A stretch of 64,000 bases of DNA from Pseudomonas frederiksbergensis (lineage in GTDB: Bacteria > Pseudomonadota > Gammaproteobacteria > Pseudomonadales > Pseudomonadaceae). Location: positions 62,001-126,000 of the forward strand of contig NZ_MOBM01000004.1 of assembly GCF_003732275.1 (NCBI RefSeq), given 5' to 3'. A model generated the notes under the pieces. The model saw only the letters and a list, made by a program, of their open reading frames with translations. It ran no database searches and had not been told where the DNA came from. The position numbers and the translations under genes are program-made. Of this stretch, positions 63,852 through 64,000 are shown one piece after another (position 1 is the first letter of the stretch; each line of letters opens with the position of its first letter).

Positions 63852-64000
63852 GGGTGGTGACCTCAGGCTCGGCGTACCTGGACATCGACGCGTATGCCTG
63901 CTGCATTGCGTACGCCGAGCTGTTGAATCACCAAGGCGTTGATGCTCGGGCCGTCAGTAGCGCCCCGCGCAATGTCAGCATCTCCAGGACTGTGCTCGGA
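63848..64000 (+). CDS. DHH-type phosphoesterase-like protein, 5' part only
   Basis: The first 51 residues (MRVVTSGSAYLDIDAYACCI AYAELLNHQGVDARAVSS) are in the window; the gene runs past its right edge. GSAYLDIDAYA resembles the DxD motif at the start of DHH-family phosphoesterases and manganese pyrophosphatases. The overlap with the NifS-like gene shows that it belongs to the selenium cluster. Confidence 0.6.
   Translation, partial: MRVVTSGSAYLDIDAYACCIAYAELLNHQGVDARAVSSAPRNVSISRTVLG

Overview
The window looks like the chromosome of a fluorescent Pseudomonas. The left 7.6 kb is a conserved translation block (thrS, infC with an AUU start, rpmI, rplT, pheS, pheT, ihfA and a MerR-like gene) ending at a tRNA-Pro(GGG). 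The kgu/ptxS operon with two perfect PtxS operators, REP palindromes and DUF1652-type genes also fit this genus. Everything is read from sequence alone; family names come from motifs and memory, not from database searches.

From the tRNA (7.6 kb) to about 48 kb the window is a mosaic accessory region. A decayed tyrosine integrase lies against the tRNA. Phage lysis genes (Rz with an in-frame amber, nested Rz1), an SRAP gene, recombinase scraps and a P-loop kinase follow. Two identical 181-bp MITE-like repeats in inverted orientation bracket an AraC regulator and a membrane protein. Next come a serine hydrolase/MFS operon with a divergent LysR gene and an IS1182-type remnant.

From 20.5 to 27.9 kb lies a same-strand cluster: luciferase-like monooxygenase (5' frameshifted), isochorismatase-like hydrolase, TrpD homologue, a TrpF-phosphoribosyltransferase fusion, MFS exporter, UbiD-type decarboxylase and HAD phosphatase. 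It has no TrpC or anthranilate synthase, so it is unlikely to make tryptophan. It is a good candidate for an undescribed phosphoribosyl-based pathway.

From 28 to 45.4 kb the region is dominated by IS66. One complete element (35055-40380) has matching 8-bp target duplications (TTCACTAC). It carries tnpA, tnpB, a tnpC interrupted by a 2.35-kb group II intron exactly after the presumed catalytic Glu codon, and a passenger P-loop kinase between tnpC and the right end. Five further tnpC 3'-end fragments separate single unrelated genes (murI, a membrane protein, FMN reductase, DUF3224, NIPSNAP), a cassette-like layout.

From 45.8 kb come a LysR/MFS pair and the complete 2-ketogluconate operon (kguD, kguT, kguK, kguE, ptxS), on the minus strand. 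After a stretch with a DUF2235 lipoprotein, GNAT proteins, a frameshifted second SRAP gene and small conserved genes, the window ends in a tightly packed cluster: a divergent SelD-like selenophosphate synthetase, a TSUP permease, a NifS-like cysteine desulfurase/selenocysteine lyase and the start of a DHH-type protein. This suggests a specialised selenium (or sulfur) pathway running past the window edge.
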